A DNA stretch of 64,000 nt, taken from contig JACSYO010002128.1 of assembly GCA_016806645.1 (NCBI GenBank), positions 3,122,934 through 3,186,933 on the forward strand. The letters run 5' to 3'. The stretch comes from Ophiodon elongatus (taxonomy: Eukaryota > Chordata > Actinopteri > Perciformes > Hexagrammidae). A program made the translations under genes and the position numbers. Shown piece by piece: positions 24,191 through 37,200 of this stretch (position 1 is its first letter; each line of letters starts with the position of its first letter). The notes beneath the pieces are model-generated. The model was not told the origin of the DNA. It worked only from the letters and a program-made list of their open reading frames with translations, and did not search any database.

Positions 24191-24885
24191 ATATTATAGA
24201 TGGATAGATAGATAGATAAATACTTTATTAATCCTGCAAGGGGCATTTTTTTCAGTACAGCAGCATTTTTACATACAGGTAAGAAAAGAACAATATATAC
24301 AAAAAATAGAATAGAATAATAATAATAAGAAGAAGAAAATAAGAAAAATGCACAATATGTACAACAAATAGAATAGAATAATAATATTAAATTAAATTAA
24401 CTAACAAAACGAAACAGTAGTGCACGATGTAGCCAACAACAAACAAGGGTGCTATAGTTGGGTGGTTGATTTGGCCAGAGGTGATTTATTGTACAGTGTT
24501 ATTGCAGAGGGCAGGAATGATCTCCTGTATCTGTCCTTGTGACAGCGGAGCTGGAGGAGTCTGTTGGAAAACGTGGTGGTAAAAACAGTAGGTGGTGGAG
24601 AGGGTGGTCCGGGTTATCCAATATGTATAATAATTTCTTCAGTGTCCTCCTCTCCACCACCTTCTCCAGACTGTCCAATTTGCAGCCAATGATGGAGCCG
24701 GCCTTCTTAACCACTTTGTTAAGTCTGTTGGTGTCTCCGGCTCCAATGCTGCTCCCCCAGCAGACTACGGAGAAGTACAGTGCACTGGCCACAACAGACT
24801 GGTAGAACATCTCCAACATCTTGCTGCACACATTGAAGGATCGAAGTTTCCTCAAGAAAAAGAGTCAACTCTTCCCCTTCTTCTT
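24190..24885 (-). mobile_element. 5'-truncated LINE (L2/Maui-like) 3' end
   Basis: On the minus strand the C-terminal part of a LINE polyprotein is readable from 24855 down to 24499 (FLRKLRSFNVCSKMLEMF, then YFSVVCWGSSIGAGDTNRLN), with the tail of the reverse transcriptase region and a short 3' region. The element ends in ATTAATAAAG-type sequence and a (GATA)n tail at 24194-24220, typical of fish L2-type elements. A stop codon interrupts the frame just upstream (about 24867), so the copy is inactive. It ends about 180 bases before the gapvd1 promoter motifs. Confidence 0.75.
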
Positions 24886-25019
24886 GTTATCTAGTAAGAT
24901 ATGACATATAGCTTGTAAATCAGAAAATCCCCAAATGTTTGTTTGCAGTATGCAGTTTTCCAGTTAAAAGTGCTGTTGTATTTGTCATGAATTGCACAAA
25001 CTATTGTTACAGCCACACC

Positions 25020-25250
25020 ATGGCGATGGCGTGCAGGCCTGTTGGTGGAAAAGCTTCCTTTAACAAGCCTATGCGCATGCGGGGTGCGCAGGTCTCCTCG
25101 TGATGACAGCAAATGACAGCACTGTTCGCTCCTGCAGAAGCCAGTGTGAGACGGCTAACCGCCAACACACAATCCCTTTGATTCGAGAAATCTTACGATC
25201 GGCTGTGTTTAGAGAAACAGTGAACAACCGGTGAACGCTAATAACCTTTG
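25020..25250 (+). promoter_or_regulatory. gapvd1: gapvd1 promoter and 5' noncoding exon
   Basis: A GC/CpG-enriched stretch contains an NRF1-type site (TGCGCATGCGGG, 25072-25083; consensus YGCGCAYGCGCR) and another TGCGCA at 25085. It ends with CTTTG|GTAAGT, a near-perfect donor at 25251. No TATA box is seen, which suits a broadly expressed gene. The exon probably begins near 25100; the exact start is unknown. It splices over about 6 kb to the acceptor at 31237-31238. Confidence 0.6.
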
Positions 25251-26601
25251 GTAAGTTGCCGAATTTCTGTTGCCATGTTTTGCCGATCAGATTGGGACAT
25301 TGAGGAGCTTGCAGCCTGAAGCTAAGCTAACGCAGCTAACTAGCTAGCTCGTCGTTAGCTCACCCTGCTTGACTAGCAGGACGAGTTCAACTTGGTTAAC
25401 GTTAGCAAGCGACTGCTCGGGTTGGCCGGGCTCACCAGTTGTACGTCTGGGCTCCTTCTCAAATGAGTGCCAACACAAGCCTCGTCTGGACTGGTCACAG
25501 TGGAGCTAACGCCTGGGTGTCCAGGGGTTGTGTCAGCTTCCTTCATAGCATTTAACGTGAGATACGTGGTTTATTTGATATGTTGATATGGTAATCTAAG
25601 CTAGGGTAACCTAACAAGCGGCCACAGACATTAACTTGACCTAACCCGTCTCGATTTGTTGGCTAAATCTCGGTTGGCTTGTAAGTTATCAAATCAAGGA
25701 CACTATAAATGTTTTAGCTTTGGTGTCAAGTGTGCCCACACCCACCCTTTGAGCCTGTGGAGGTAATGTCGAGCTAAAGTTGTAGCCTAACAACTTAAAC
25801 CCCTCTGACACTGTTTGTATCGGTAGGCGTGTAAGGCCGTGGGGTATAATGGCACACTGCCATTTATCATGATTATCAGTGTTTTAATCCTGGTTATTAC
25901 CGATAACTCTACCGATAACGGAATTATGTCCTCGTTTTGTCCAGTGTTATTGTAGTAATTTGTCATGGATGAAAATAAGTATAGTCTTATTAATAAGGTA
26001 AGGTGCTAAACATTTGTTGGTTGCCACTTGCTGCTTTATATCATCAAATTTAATACATTTGAGTTTTTAATGTTTGCCAGACGAAATATGTTTATAAAAG
26101 ACCGGAAGGCTCTGTGAACTTGTGACTTAAAGCTTACATGATAAATGATGGAATATAATATTACAACCTAAATATACAGTCATCACCTCCCTCTTTGACA
26201 ATAACTGCTGTCATAGTATACTGGTCCTGAATTATCCTTTCTCTGTATTTGCTTACCTTTTTAAAAGGAATAACATTAATACCCAGTGTCAAATGCCACC
26301 TCAACTTACACAGCAAAACATGCCTTTTTAATAGCTTCAGAAGTCAGTTTCAGTAACTCACTTTATTGTATAAATATGTCTTAATCAGCTGTATTGATTC
26401 AAGTGTGACGAAGGGATCAAACGCTTGTTGTTTTGCAACTGGATTTATAATAATTCTTAGTTTCATCTTTACTTGTCGGATGACCACAATACTGCAAGTT
26501 TAGAAGATAACCAACGACAGATCATTTCAGTTGATGCAGATGACAATGTATACTAAACTATATACAATATACAATTTCTAACAATCTGCAGTCACAGAAG
26601 G

Positions 26602-26651
26602 ACATCCTCTTAACTTACACAACTTTGCAGTTGTGTAAGTTAAGAGGATGT
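26602..26651. repeat. Perfect 23-bp inverted repeat (hairpin) in gapvd1 intron 1
   Basis: The left arm 26602-26624 and right arm 26629-26651 are exact reverse complements, separated by the four-base loop TTGC. No mismatch occurs over 23 pairs. It is not part of a recognised transposon and lies in the first intron of gapvd1. It could be a snap-back duplication, a small RNA hairpin or a sequencing/assembly fold-back artefact. Confidence 0.9.
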
Positions 26652-27308
26652 TGAACTGCCGAGCTGGTGGATGCTGTGTATGTGTTTGTGCGGTGTGCTG
26701 TGCATCTTAATCTGAATGTTGGTTTGGGAAAAATGCTTGTCTTAATACTGCACACTGCAAACCCATTGTTTTCATAATTTCTTTGAAGCCATTTCACTCC
26801 ACAATGTAGATTGAATGTCTTGGGCAACAACACATGGTTTGACCCACCTTCATGGGTCTCTCAGAAGGCCACAAATAGGCTGAATTTGCATATCTTGCCC
26901 AGTTCAGAACATCTGTCCTGACTGAGAGCAAAACTAATGTGCACTCCTGTGCTCCTCATCTACTGGCCAAATCAAAAACTTGTAATAGGAAGTTGCCCTG
27001 AAGATGGGAGATAAAGTGACATCCCCTGTGGTAAACTGGGTTAAGTTCCATGATGCCCAAGTCTACAGTACAAGTTGTAACATTTAACTTCAGTATGGTT
27101 GGTATTCAACAGTGATCCATGTTAATGGTAAATACTGTTTATCCATAAAACTTCCATTTCACACCCTGTGATTAACTAAATATCCAAGCTGATGACAATT
27201 ACAAACAGTGGAGTTTTTTCAGGACCTCTAGCTTATGGTTTTCTCAACTGAATATGGAAGAGCAACATGAAACGGGTTTTATCCCCCTTTCATAATGTAT
27301 TTGGTATT

Positions 27309-27336
27309 AGGAAGGATTTAGGAAGGATTTAGGAAG
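27309..27336. repeat. Short tandem repeat, unit about 11 bp
   Basis: The unit GGAAGGATTTA occurs about two and a half times in tandem in gapvd1 intron 1. Directly seen; probably replication slippage. Confidence 0.7.
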
Positions 27337-27409
27337 ACTCTTTCCCTGAATTGGGACATGTATTGTGTGCATTTCTCTTTTTGACACCACTACAGTGTGA
27401 TATATTTAT

Positions 27410-27500
27410 GTGGCCATAAGGGTAGAGCAGCTAGCGTTGTGGCCAGAAGGTCACTTCCTCGATCCCTAGGCTGGCAGGTTAAATCTGAGTGGGGCAGTGA
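27410..27500 (+). mobile_element. Degenerate tRNA-derived SINE head
   Basis: GGTAGAGCAGCTAGCG resembles a tRNA A box and TCGATCCCTAGG, about 40 bases later, resembles a B-box-like segment followed by GGCTGGCAGG, as in fish tRNA-derived SINEs. No intact tRNA can be folded from it, so a functional tRNA gene is not claimed. Confidence 0.35.
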
Positions 27501-27529
27501 TAGAATAATGCTTGCTTGCCCAGTTCCCG

Positions 27530-28330
27530 AACTAGTGGGGCAACGGATCATAAAACTCACGGTTCGACACGGATGGGATCACTGATCGGATCAGCACAAA
27601 AGAAAGAAGGGAGCAAATATAACTTTTAGAGATCCCATATCACGTTTTTTTGCTGACGATACTCACTGCCAATCAGTGATGATTAATATTGGCAGATACA
27701 GATCCATTTGTTTTTTGATTATATCAGCTTTGCCACTGGCCCAAAAATTATTTCAACCTCTGTGAAGTCGGTGTAAACCATATAAAATTCTAAATGTAAT
27801 TTCTAGGTTTTTTTCTTCATTAACACACACAGTTCGATTGATATGAGATAAACCTTTTATTTTTATTGCTTAAAACTAATTTTGTCATTAGTAGTTCTCA
27901 TGATGTACTATACGCTACTTAGAGTTTGTGTAAACAGGTCATAATTCCCTCTAATATCTATTTATGTTGTGAAAACAATTCCTTCAAACAACTGTATTTA
28001 TTCAAGTTTCTCACCAACACTACATTTTACAAGATTACATTTGAACACATCATAACGTTATAATTTACCTTCACCCAATTAAAATTTTCACTAAACAGAG
28101 CCTGAACTCATCATAATGTAACTGAACGGAACCTTCCTTTGTTAGCGATGCTGCCACAGTCCTGTCCTGATCGCATATTTGATTGAATATTGGTCGAAAA
28201 CAACGTCAATAAAACTTTATTTCACACTGTGGTGGTTAACGTTAAACTGTGTAATTAATCCGCAGTTCACATGCGTGCCCAACCGTGAGGGGGGATCCTT
28301 AAGGATCTCGGATCGACAGTGGTCAGTTAC
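27530..28330. mobile_element. Decayed hAT-like DNA transposon patch
   Basis: Near-terminal segments contain an inverted CTCACGGTT (27556-27564) and AACCGTGAG (28281-28289). Palindromic GATC-rich stretches lie beside them: CTGATCGGATCAG at 27582-27594 and GATCCTTAAGGATC at 28294-28307. Internal ATTGGCAGATACAGATCC-like sequence resembles ends of fish hAT elements. No transposase frame survives. The limits are approximate. Confidence 0.35.
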
Positions 28331-28511
28331 ATCACTAACCCAAACCGAATGGTGGTAAAGTGCACTCTTAAATCTCATGTACGTGATGGACAGTATCTGC
28401 TTGCTGAGCAGTGTCTGAAATTATCTGAAGGGGAAGTGTGAAGAGGATGTTTGCTCAGAAACATGAACACCTTTTGTAGAAAGTGAAATCTTTTGAATAT
28501 CTATAAAAAGC

Positions 28512-28514
<3 letters not shown>

Positions 28515-28603
<89 letters not shown>
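28515..28603. repeat. (GT)44 microsatellite in gapvd1 intron 1
   Basis: An uninterrupted GT repeat of about 89 bases directly seen on the + strand. Confidence 0.97.
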
Positions 28604-28604
<1 letters not shown>

Positions 28605-30514
28605 TGGGCTGTTTTCCAAACATCTTTGCTCAGGTGCTGTGATATTATGTGATATTTACTTCAAACAGTAGTGTTGTTATTTGCTTTCACATTTTTAGAA
28701 TCATTTTGAACTTTGAAACTTTGTCATTGGATAACTCAAGCGGTTGGACTTGCTTTGGTATTTTTAAATCATTATTTTTTCTTTGCCCTGCCTCTTATGA
28801 CTTATAATTTGAGTGCTGATGTAATGGATGACAACTGGGCCTCTTGTTACTGCGTTAACAGTATTCAGTGGATATCCTGCTACAGCTACAACCACTGTCA
28901 CACAACTTAGAAGGTTGCAGAACATGCCTTCCCTCACAGTCTGTTTTTCGGTTTCTCTTCTGCTTTAGAGTTCCTCAGTGAGCTCCATGACTGACTCACC
29001 AGGTGGCTTTATGCACCGTATTGTATTGGCGCTGACTGGCACAGGAGGCCATGACAAATAGCAGTTAACCTCACTGCTAGCCACTGAATAGCCTCGTTGT
29101 GTTTTCACTTCCTTCCAAGTATGTGAAATGGAAACAAAATAAAATCTAATAAAATGTACCTTTCTTGTTTGCCCTCCAGATCTATTAATCTAAAAAGGTT
29201 TTAAATGTAGATTACTTTACAATAACTTATAGCCCCCACCAAGTGATTGGTTTTTAGCGAAGCTCCTTTCTGTAAGTTTTTCCAAGTAATACAGTACTGA
29301 CAACTACTTTGATAACTCTTGATTAATCGTTTGTCATTTTTGAAGGAAAAATGCCAAAATGTTACTGTTAAGTGCCTATAAAATGGGAATATATGCTGGT
29401 TCTTTATCTGTGGTAGTAAATCTTTTTTTAATTTTTTTTTTTAATTAATTTTATTAAATTTACTGTTACTTATACTGTATATGCTAAACAAGGGGACTTA
29501 AAGTAAAGTGTTGCTGTTATTTTCATGATCCAGTTAGTTATTGATTTCTTTTCAACTATTTGTTTAGTCTTAAAATCTTAGAAAATAAGTGCCTTCAAAA
29601 GCAAACCAAAATTAATTCCATTTATAATAATGTGAAATTATGTTTGATAAAAAACTGTTCTTGGTAATAATCTCATATTTCTCATGATAAATAAGTGATT
29701 AATTGCTTGTTAGATTATGTTTTTGTTGATCTATTGCAGCACCTGGGAAGCGATCATGTTTCTCATGTGATAAGGATCAGTTGTGTCTTGTGAAGAAATA
29801 AATATGCATTATTTTCTCCCCAAACCACAACATCACATACTGAATGTTTCTTTTATATAAAAGTAGTATTTCATTAAAATAGTGTTTTTAAGTTGACCTG
29901 TTCATTACAACAAAAAAAAAATGAAAATCTATCACAGTAATTGGAGATGAGTAATAACTGTATATTCTTGGTTTACCCAGGGAGTTCAATGTGGAGGCTA
30001 TCATTATGTAGTTAAATCTGTATAACCAATTTGATTTGTCAGACACATCAACTCTAACGCTGTGGTTGTCTGTTAGCTTGTGAACAATGGCGCTGCCTTG
30101 CAGTCTTTCCCACTCTGAGGCAGTTTTCTCAAGTCTAGTCTCATTCTCCTCCCAGAACCATAACTCCACAGTTAAATCTGTCTTTGCTATGTTAGCAACC
30201 AGCCACAAAGAGGCTTTTGTGCAAATGATTCACCAACAAATCATTCAAATTTCATGCACTCAGCTTGGTTTGTATGTCTTGGCTGTGTATATCTGGAGAA
30301 GGGCGAGGGATTTGCATATTCTGCTATTTGGCGTCTTCTGAAGCTTGTGAAAAGTGTGCTTTTGTTGTCGTCGTTGGGCCAGTGTGTGAAGCACATGGAA
30401 TGCAAATTATCACTTTTATTACGTGACGCGAGCATCATGTGTGACTTCCACTTCCTGCTTCTCCTCTAAGTACGGTTACTTTTAAATGCAGTTTAGCTCA
30501 AATATAGAACACTG

Positions 30515-30529
30515 ATATAATATAATATA

Positions 30530-30568
<39 letters not shown>

Positions 30569-30600
30569 ATATAAATATAATATATATAATAATATATAAC
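30515..30600. repeat. (TATAA)n/(TA)n simple repeat
   Basis: Alternating TATAA and TA units with self-complementary runs in gapvd1 intron 1. Directly seen; no function inferred. Confidence 0.9.
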
Positions 30601-31238
30601 TGATATAACACTGATATAATAAACTGATAAATTAAGTATATCATTAGGTCACTTTAAACAAGTGGAACAAGTGCAGGATGCTAACTGTCTTGGGTTCACT
30701 GGAGTGTTTGTTTGGTAACAGACAAATACGCATGCACGACAGTCCCACGACATTGTTACAAGTCCAATTCCAGAAAGTGGGGACTTGCAGGAGACGGATA
30801 AAAAAGGATGTTCAAGTTTGAAGAAGAGGCTGTGATATCCTGCTTGAGCTTGTTAGGTGTTTTTCTTTGATATATCACAAACAATAATTGATTATCAACA
30901 TTTTTATAATTAACATTTTGAGCATCAACTAGTCAATTCATCACAGGCTTTTTATTATATATTGTGTCTCGAAGCACAAGCGGAGACATCATCAGGGGTT
31001 CATTTCTCAGACTTGACAAAGCTTCTCCAGAGCCACAGTGGACTTAATACAACTGTGTTCACATGCTATATAATACTACCATCTGTTACATATAAAATTC
31101 AGAACAAAACACCTGCCATCTCTTTTATTTTTCTGGCTAATATGACTTTGGTCCAACATTTGATAAGAGGTTATTTGAGCTTTTGATCAGTTTCAGGACC
31201 AGGGATTCACCTATTTTTTTTTTTTTACCTTTTTCCAG

Positions 31239-31273
31239 GTAATTTACCTCTCTGCTTGTGTGAGCTGGTGAAG
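31239..31273 (+). other. gapvd1: gapvd1 5'UTR part of first coding exon
   Basis: The acceptor (T-rich tract, CCAG at 31235-31238) opens the exon; 35 noncoding bases precede the ATG. The frame is open back to the acceptor, but family match and Kozak context put the start at 31274. Confidence 0.75.
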
Positions 31274-34200
31274 ATGGTGAAGCCAGACATCCACACTCTG
31301 GCCCACCACCTGAAGCAGGAGCGGCTGTACGTGGCATCGGAGAAACAGCTGATCCAGAGGCTCAACAGTGATGTCCTGAAGACAGCTGAGAGACTGTACT
31401 GGGCCGCATGGATTGCCAAGCAGCAGAGGATCAACCTTGATCGTCTTATTCTCACCAGGTCAGACCTGCCATCATGATCCGCTCGGACCTTTAAAAAGGA
31501 ATAGATCAACCTTTTTGGAAATATGCTTTCAAAAGTTAGATGAGAAGATTTTAATGTCATGTCTGTGCATAATGTCCAGATCTTTAGGCAGGTTGTGATT
31601 AGCCTTGCTTAGGATAAAGATTCGAGTCAGGTGGCTAACAGTTAGCCTGTCTCTCTAAGGTTAAAAAAAAAAAATGTCTCACAGCACCTCTAAAACTCAT
31701 TGATAAACACAAAAGTGTTTTTTTTTATGTCTGTACCCAAACAGAGGTATATAAAGGACAATCTGTGTCATGCCTGTCATTTATTATTGTTGTTTCTTGG
31801 TTTACCTATGTCAACAGAAAGCAGTTTTGAATGAAAGACAAATATACAGTAGGTTGTCAGTAAATCATTAAAATACTGGTAAATGCCAAAACTTCTCCTT
31901 AATCACTACTAAATTAAAATGCTAAATAGTGTTTCAAATGTAAGGATGTGGTGAGCATTTTCTAAAGATACACTGATACTGATATTGGATATCGGTCCGA
32001 TACTCATTCAAATAAGTGGGTCAGGTATCAGTGACAATGCGGCGATCTGGATCCCTAGCATTTTCTCAATGCAAATTCTATTGTGCTGGTAAGAACACTT
32101 TTGATACTGCATGGTGTTCTTGTGTGCACTTGGCCCTGTCACTACAGTTTAGATCAGTTGTCAGTTGCAGCCTGCAGATGCAGAGCAAGTGAGACCTTGA
32201 TCTTTGAGCATACAATCTAATGATTTTGCTTGATTGTCTAAAGGTTGATATGTCAGTCAGAACAAGGTTGGGTGATGGGTCGTCTACCACGTAGAAAAGC
32301 TGGGATATACCCTTTTATACCCACCATGGCTGTAAGTGGGCTGAGGTCTAGTGGTCTTAGTGAGAGGAGAATTACAGTATATACTGATAGTAGTTGTTGG
32401 TACACAAGGTTTTATATTTTGGACATTAGTAATAATGAAACAACTCTGTTCTACAGTGCGGAGGCCTCTCCGGCTGAATGCTGCCAACATGCCAAAATGC
32501 TGGAAGACACACAGTTTATTGATGGCTACAAGACTCTGGGCTTCCAGGAGACGATCTATGGCGAGTTCTTGGCCAGGTTAAGGGAGAACCCGAGACTGGT
32601 GGCTTCCTGTCTGGTGGCAGGAGAGAGGCTGAACCAGGAGCACACCCAGGGGGTCACCTATACAGTCTTCACCTCACTTTATGGCAACTGTATCATGCAG
32701 GAGGATGAGAGCTACCTGCTACAGGTCAGTGGCCCGTACCTGTCTCTAGTGTAACACATTTGTGAAACAATTTAAAAGCCTCAAAGTAATATGACGTGTT
32801 TTTCTCTGGTGCAACTGTCTTTCTTGCCAACTCCCAGGTGTTGAGATATCTGGTTGAGTTCGAGCTGAAAGAGAGCGACAACCCTCGGCGCCTTCTGCGA
32901 CGGGGAACCTGTGCCTTCAGCATCCTTTTCAAGCTCTTTTCCGAGGGCCTGTACTCAGCCAAGCTCTTCCTCACCGCCACCCTCCATGAACCCATTATGC
33001 AGCTGCTGGTGGAAGATGAAGACCACCTGGAGATCGACCCAGCCAAGGTGACAGAGCGCCTCACTCCGGCCCAGCAGGAACGCTTTGGAGAGAAGGGCTC
33101 TGATGGCTACAAACAAAGGGTGCAGGCGGCTGTGGAGGCCAATGAAGCCAAACTGGTAGCTCTGGTCAACAAGTTTATTGGGTACCTAAAGCAGAACACC
33201 TACTGCTTCCCCCACAGCCTGCGCTGGATTGTGTCGCAGATGTACAAGACTTTGTCATGTTTGGAGAGTCTGGAGGTGGGCGAGGTGCGCACCATGTGTA
33301 CAGACCTCCTGCTGACCTGCTTCATCTGCCCGGCTATAGTTAACCCAGAGCAGTACGGTATCATCTCAGACGCCCCCATCAATGAAGTGGCCCGCTTCAA
33401 TCTAATGCAGGTTAGTGGGCGCAGCTAGTATCCTGTGAACACAGCATACATGTGGAAGGCATTCTACAGTAAAGATTGATATTGCATATTTTTTTGTTAC
33501 ACAGGTGGGGCAGCTTTTGCAGCAGTTGGCCATGACCGATGATGATGCAGACCCGAGGCGGAAAAGCAGTTTGTCTAAATTTGATAAGGTTTGTGAACCG
33601 CAGTAATGGTTCGTTAATTCCAGCCCAAGCGCAACATATTTCTCCTTGTACTAATTTATACTTCTTGGTCTCTGTCTGCAGAGTTGTGTAGCTGCCTTTC
33701 TGGATGTGGTGATTGGAGGAAGAGCGGTCGAGACCCCACCCATGTCTTCAATGAACCTTCTGGAAGGCCTCAGTAGGACTGCGGTCTATATTTCACATAA
33801 TCAGCTGCTCGTGCTGGTAGGCTCTTTTGCAATTTGAAAGTTGTAGTTGTTACGTGCTGCCACCCACGTTGCATAGTTTCCTGACACAATTACTTAAACA
33901 TGTTCCAATGCAGAGTTAATTTACAGGCGGTGGACAAAATAATAAAAATGCCTAACAATACGAATATGTGCAGTAAACATCCTTCTGGAGATGCCTGAGT
34001 ATGTTTGTCTTTTTTGTGAGACTAGGGATGTTGATTCAATGCGAGCGTTAATTATTCAGGCACAGTTTGTAGTAGTTGTTGCGCAAATATCTTGCTAGTG
34101 CACATGTCTTCCAGTCAGTTTAGTTTATGGTTTCTGGATAGCCAATTGCCGTTGCAGCTCTTCTGCATTTGGCATATGCGTCATCATTATTGACCTTAAC

Positions 34201-37200
34201 CTCTGGTCACAGTACATCATTTAGCGCTGTCAATCCTTACTATGTAGATCACATTTTAAAAAAGGAAGCTACACAAGTGAGTCACTTTCACTTGAATGCC
34301 AATAGCGGCACGTCAAAGCTTTAATAAATATGTGACCGACGCTGTTCTTCTAGGTAACGTGTCGAGGCATCCCACATCCAGTTTAAAATAGGCTCGATAG
34401 TCTGTGAATCGCAGATGAGTCGGTAGCACAACAAAGCAGAACTTTGGCCGGAGGGAAAGCTTATGCATTAACCTGCCTCATGACTCAGTGTGACTTCAGT
34501 GTACGACATATTTATCAATACATTATGTCGTTCATGTCAGGACATAAACATGGTTTATGTGTCTGTGAAAGCCGTGTGTGGCTTTTGTGTTGATTCGTTT
34601 CTTCCATTCAAAATAACCTTTGTCATTGAACTCTAATAAACCTGTGTGTATTCCCACGTTTTGTACCAGACAGTTTAGGTTTACTCTGACTTCTTACATC
34701 CTTTCTCAGAATAACTGTTGACTTCGAATGACTGATTTATCGTCATGGTCTCAAGAATAACGTTTCTCACTTCCCTTGGCTAGGTGGACTTTGTGCGTAA
34801 CGTGATGGCCGGGGACCACCTTCGGGAGGAGGAGCACATGGCTCTGGAGACCCTGGTTGCCAACGTGCCTCAGTCTCGAACCGTGAAGAGCAACAGTCTG
34901 GAGCTCACGCCCTCCAACACCCCCCAGCTCTCCCCAGCCACCACTCCTGCCAACAAGAAGAACAGACTCCCCATAGGTACCTACCGCCACCTGTGTCACT
35001 GCCACTTTTTTAGATCAGATGTATCGATGTGCTCAAAGTAATGCAACCTCTTGTAATTTCCCGATATGAGGATCTAAATGATATTTTGCTTTAAAGGAAT
35101 ATCACAATTTGAAACTTGAACTAGAAGATGAAAGCGTAATATTTAGCCTAATGAGAAGCATAATAAACAAGTAGAGTTGAGTGGTGATGACGAGTGAAAG
35201 GCTTGTGTTTTATAGGAAGCTAATGAGCTTCTTCTCAGCTTGTTATAAAGATAATTAGCATGGCCTGGATTGAGGCTCAATTACAGAAATGACAACCAAT
35301 TAAATTACCAAATATAAATGAACTAATTTTAATTGGAATGGATGGAAAAGATGCATAGACTACCTTCATTAGCATTCTCAAGACAAATGATGCTGTAGCA
35401 ACACCTCCTTAATTAGAAATGAATCGCTAGTGCTTGCTACTCTGAAATATGACGTTTATACACACAATCTTTAGTTGATACTTGAAATACTTTACAAATT
35501 CTGAGATGTATTCTGTATTCTTTCTCCAACTTCCTACTTTGTCCTCTTCCTTTTCTCCCGTGCTGCCACTGAATGACCAGGACAACACTTAGCAGCTATA
35601 ACATCCTGGGACGCCACAACCTCCTCTCTGTCTGCGCACATTCCATTAGTAACCCCTTTTGGTGGGTAGCCTGTCAGTCGTGTTAGAGCTGGAGAGGACT
35701 TATCCCATGCAACTGTTTTCTCACCAAGTTGCGTGTTAGATGAATCTCCATGTAGTTCATGCTCTTAACGGCACAGTAACCTCCCCGCCTCGCCACTGTT
35801 GCATAGCACTGCTGCTGTCCGTGTGCTCTCACCATGCTTGCTTTGCCTCGCACCGTGCTTTTGCTCATTATTAGAGCTACAATGTTTTTCAACTGATTTC
35901 CTTTTCTAAGTTTTTCCCTTTTTGCTTCTTCACTCAGCGGAATATGGCTTTTCATTACCAGGTAGAGTGGGAAAAGAAAAGAAAAAAAAATCTATCGTCC
36001 ACCTTTCGTCCTTCTGGTCTCTGCCGAAGTTGTGGTCAAAATAAAAGCGATACTAGCGCAATTTACTTCCCACAATAATTGTGGTTGTGTTCTTACTAGA
36101 ACATATGGCATCCACTCCTGTCAGATAAAGTAAGGGTCGAAATAAGTCATAGTGATAATATCAAGGATTATATTGTCTCTTTGTGTTTCTAAATGAATTG
36201 GCGGACGTACAGTGTTTCATTTTCAGTTCTCTTAAAAATTCTCGACTGAGCGAATGTTGTTATTGAAGAACGTGTGATATAACCAGCATACTTTTCATGT
36301 TCCTCAATTAGTTTTAGTCAACACTGTTATTGAGAAGGGAAAACAATTCATTTTTTTTTTTTAAACATATCTGGAGGATGGAGCGACATAATCAATGTTG
36401 TACGGGTACAAAAGCTGAAATATGTCAGACTCGTCTTAAGAGTGGTATGAATGTCATGTGCTGCGTCAGTATTTCATTATGTCAGGCCTGCCATTTCAAT
36501 CCTTGAAACATTGTGAAAGCACGTCAGCTGGTATTTCAACATGCACAGAATACCATGTTTCAGCACAGAACATACCAAATTATATCAATAGTGAACATTG
36601 TCATATTCTTATGTACAGTATTTTATAATTTCTATATTCTAGCATTGCAAAAATAATTTTGTTAAATAATTATGGTAGATAGAGTCTTTTTTTTTTTGAG
36701 ACATCATGAGCAAATCTGCCAATGCACTTTTGTTTTTGTATCTGTTTTGTATCAATTTAACCAATGAACCAGTAGGAATACCATTTTCAGATTTGAAAAA
36801 TTTTATTTTCAGAAAGCTTAGCCTTTATTATTAACTAACATCTAGATACGATACATATATTCATATTTAATGTCACACCAATGTATAGCTACATAAGGAA
36901 ATAATTGAAACTCAATCTAAAGGTTATTTTGACATTTTCTTTGTGAAACTGATAGTCATTATGCCTTGCAGCTCATTTGCAAGTCATTCTCATTACTTAT
37001 GAATTTAGCATTGGTGTGACATACCAGATTAGAGTCTTTTTTTTTTTTCTCTAGTTTCAAGCTTTAGCCCAGAGCTATTAATTTTCACGAATAATGTTTG
37101 ATTGTTTGTGGAAATATTACAGTGATTTCTCTACTAATTCCCTCCAACCCACCAACCAGCAGCTGCCCGTAGCCGCAGTCGTACCAACATAGCCCAGGAG

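Noticed and set aside
27397..27500. Functional tRNA gene
   Set aside because: Only degenerate A- and B-box-like segments are present; no cloverleaf forms. Called as a SINE relic instead.
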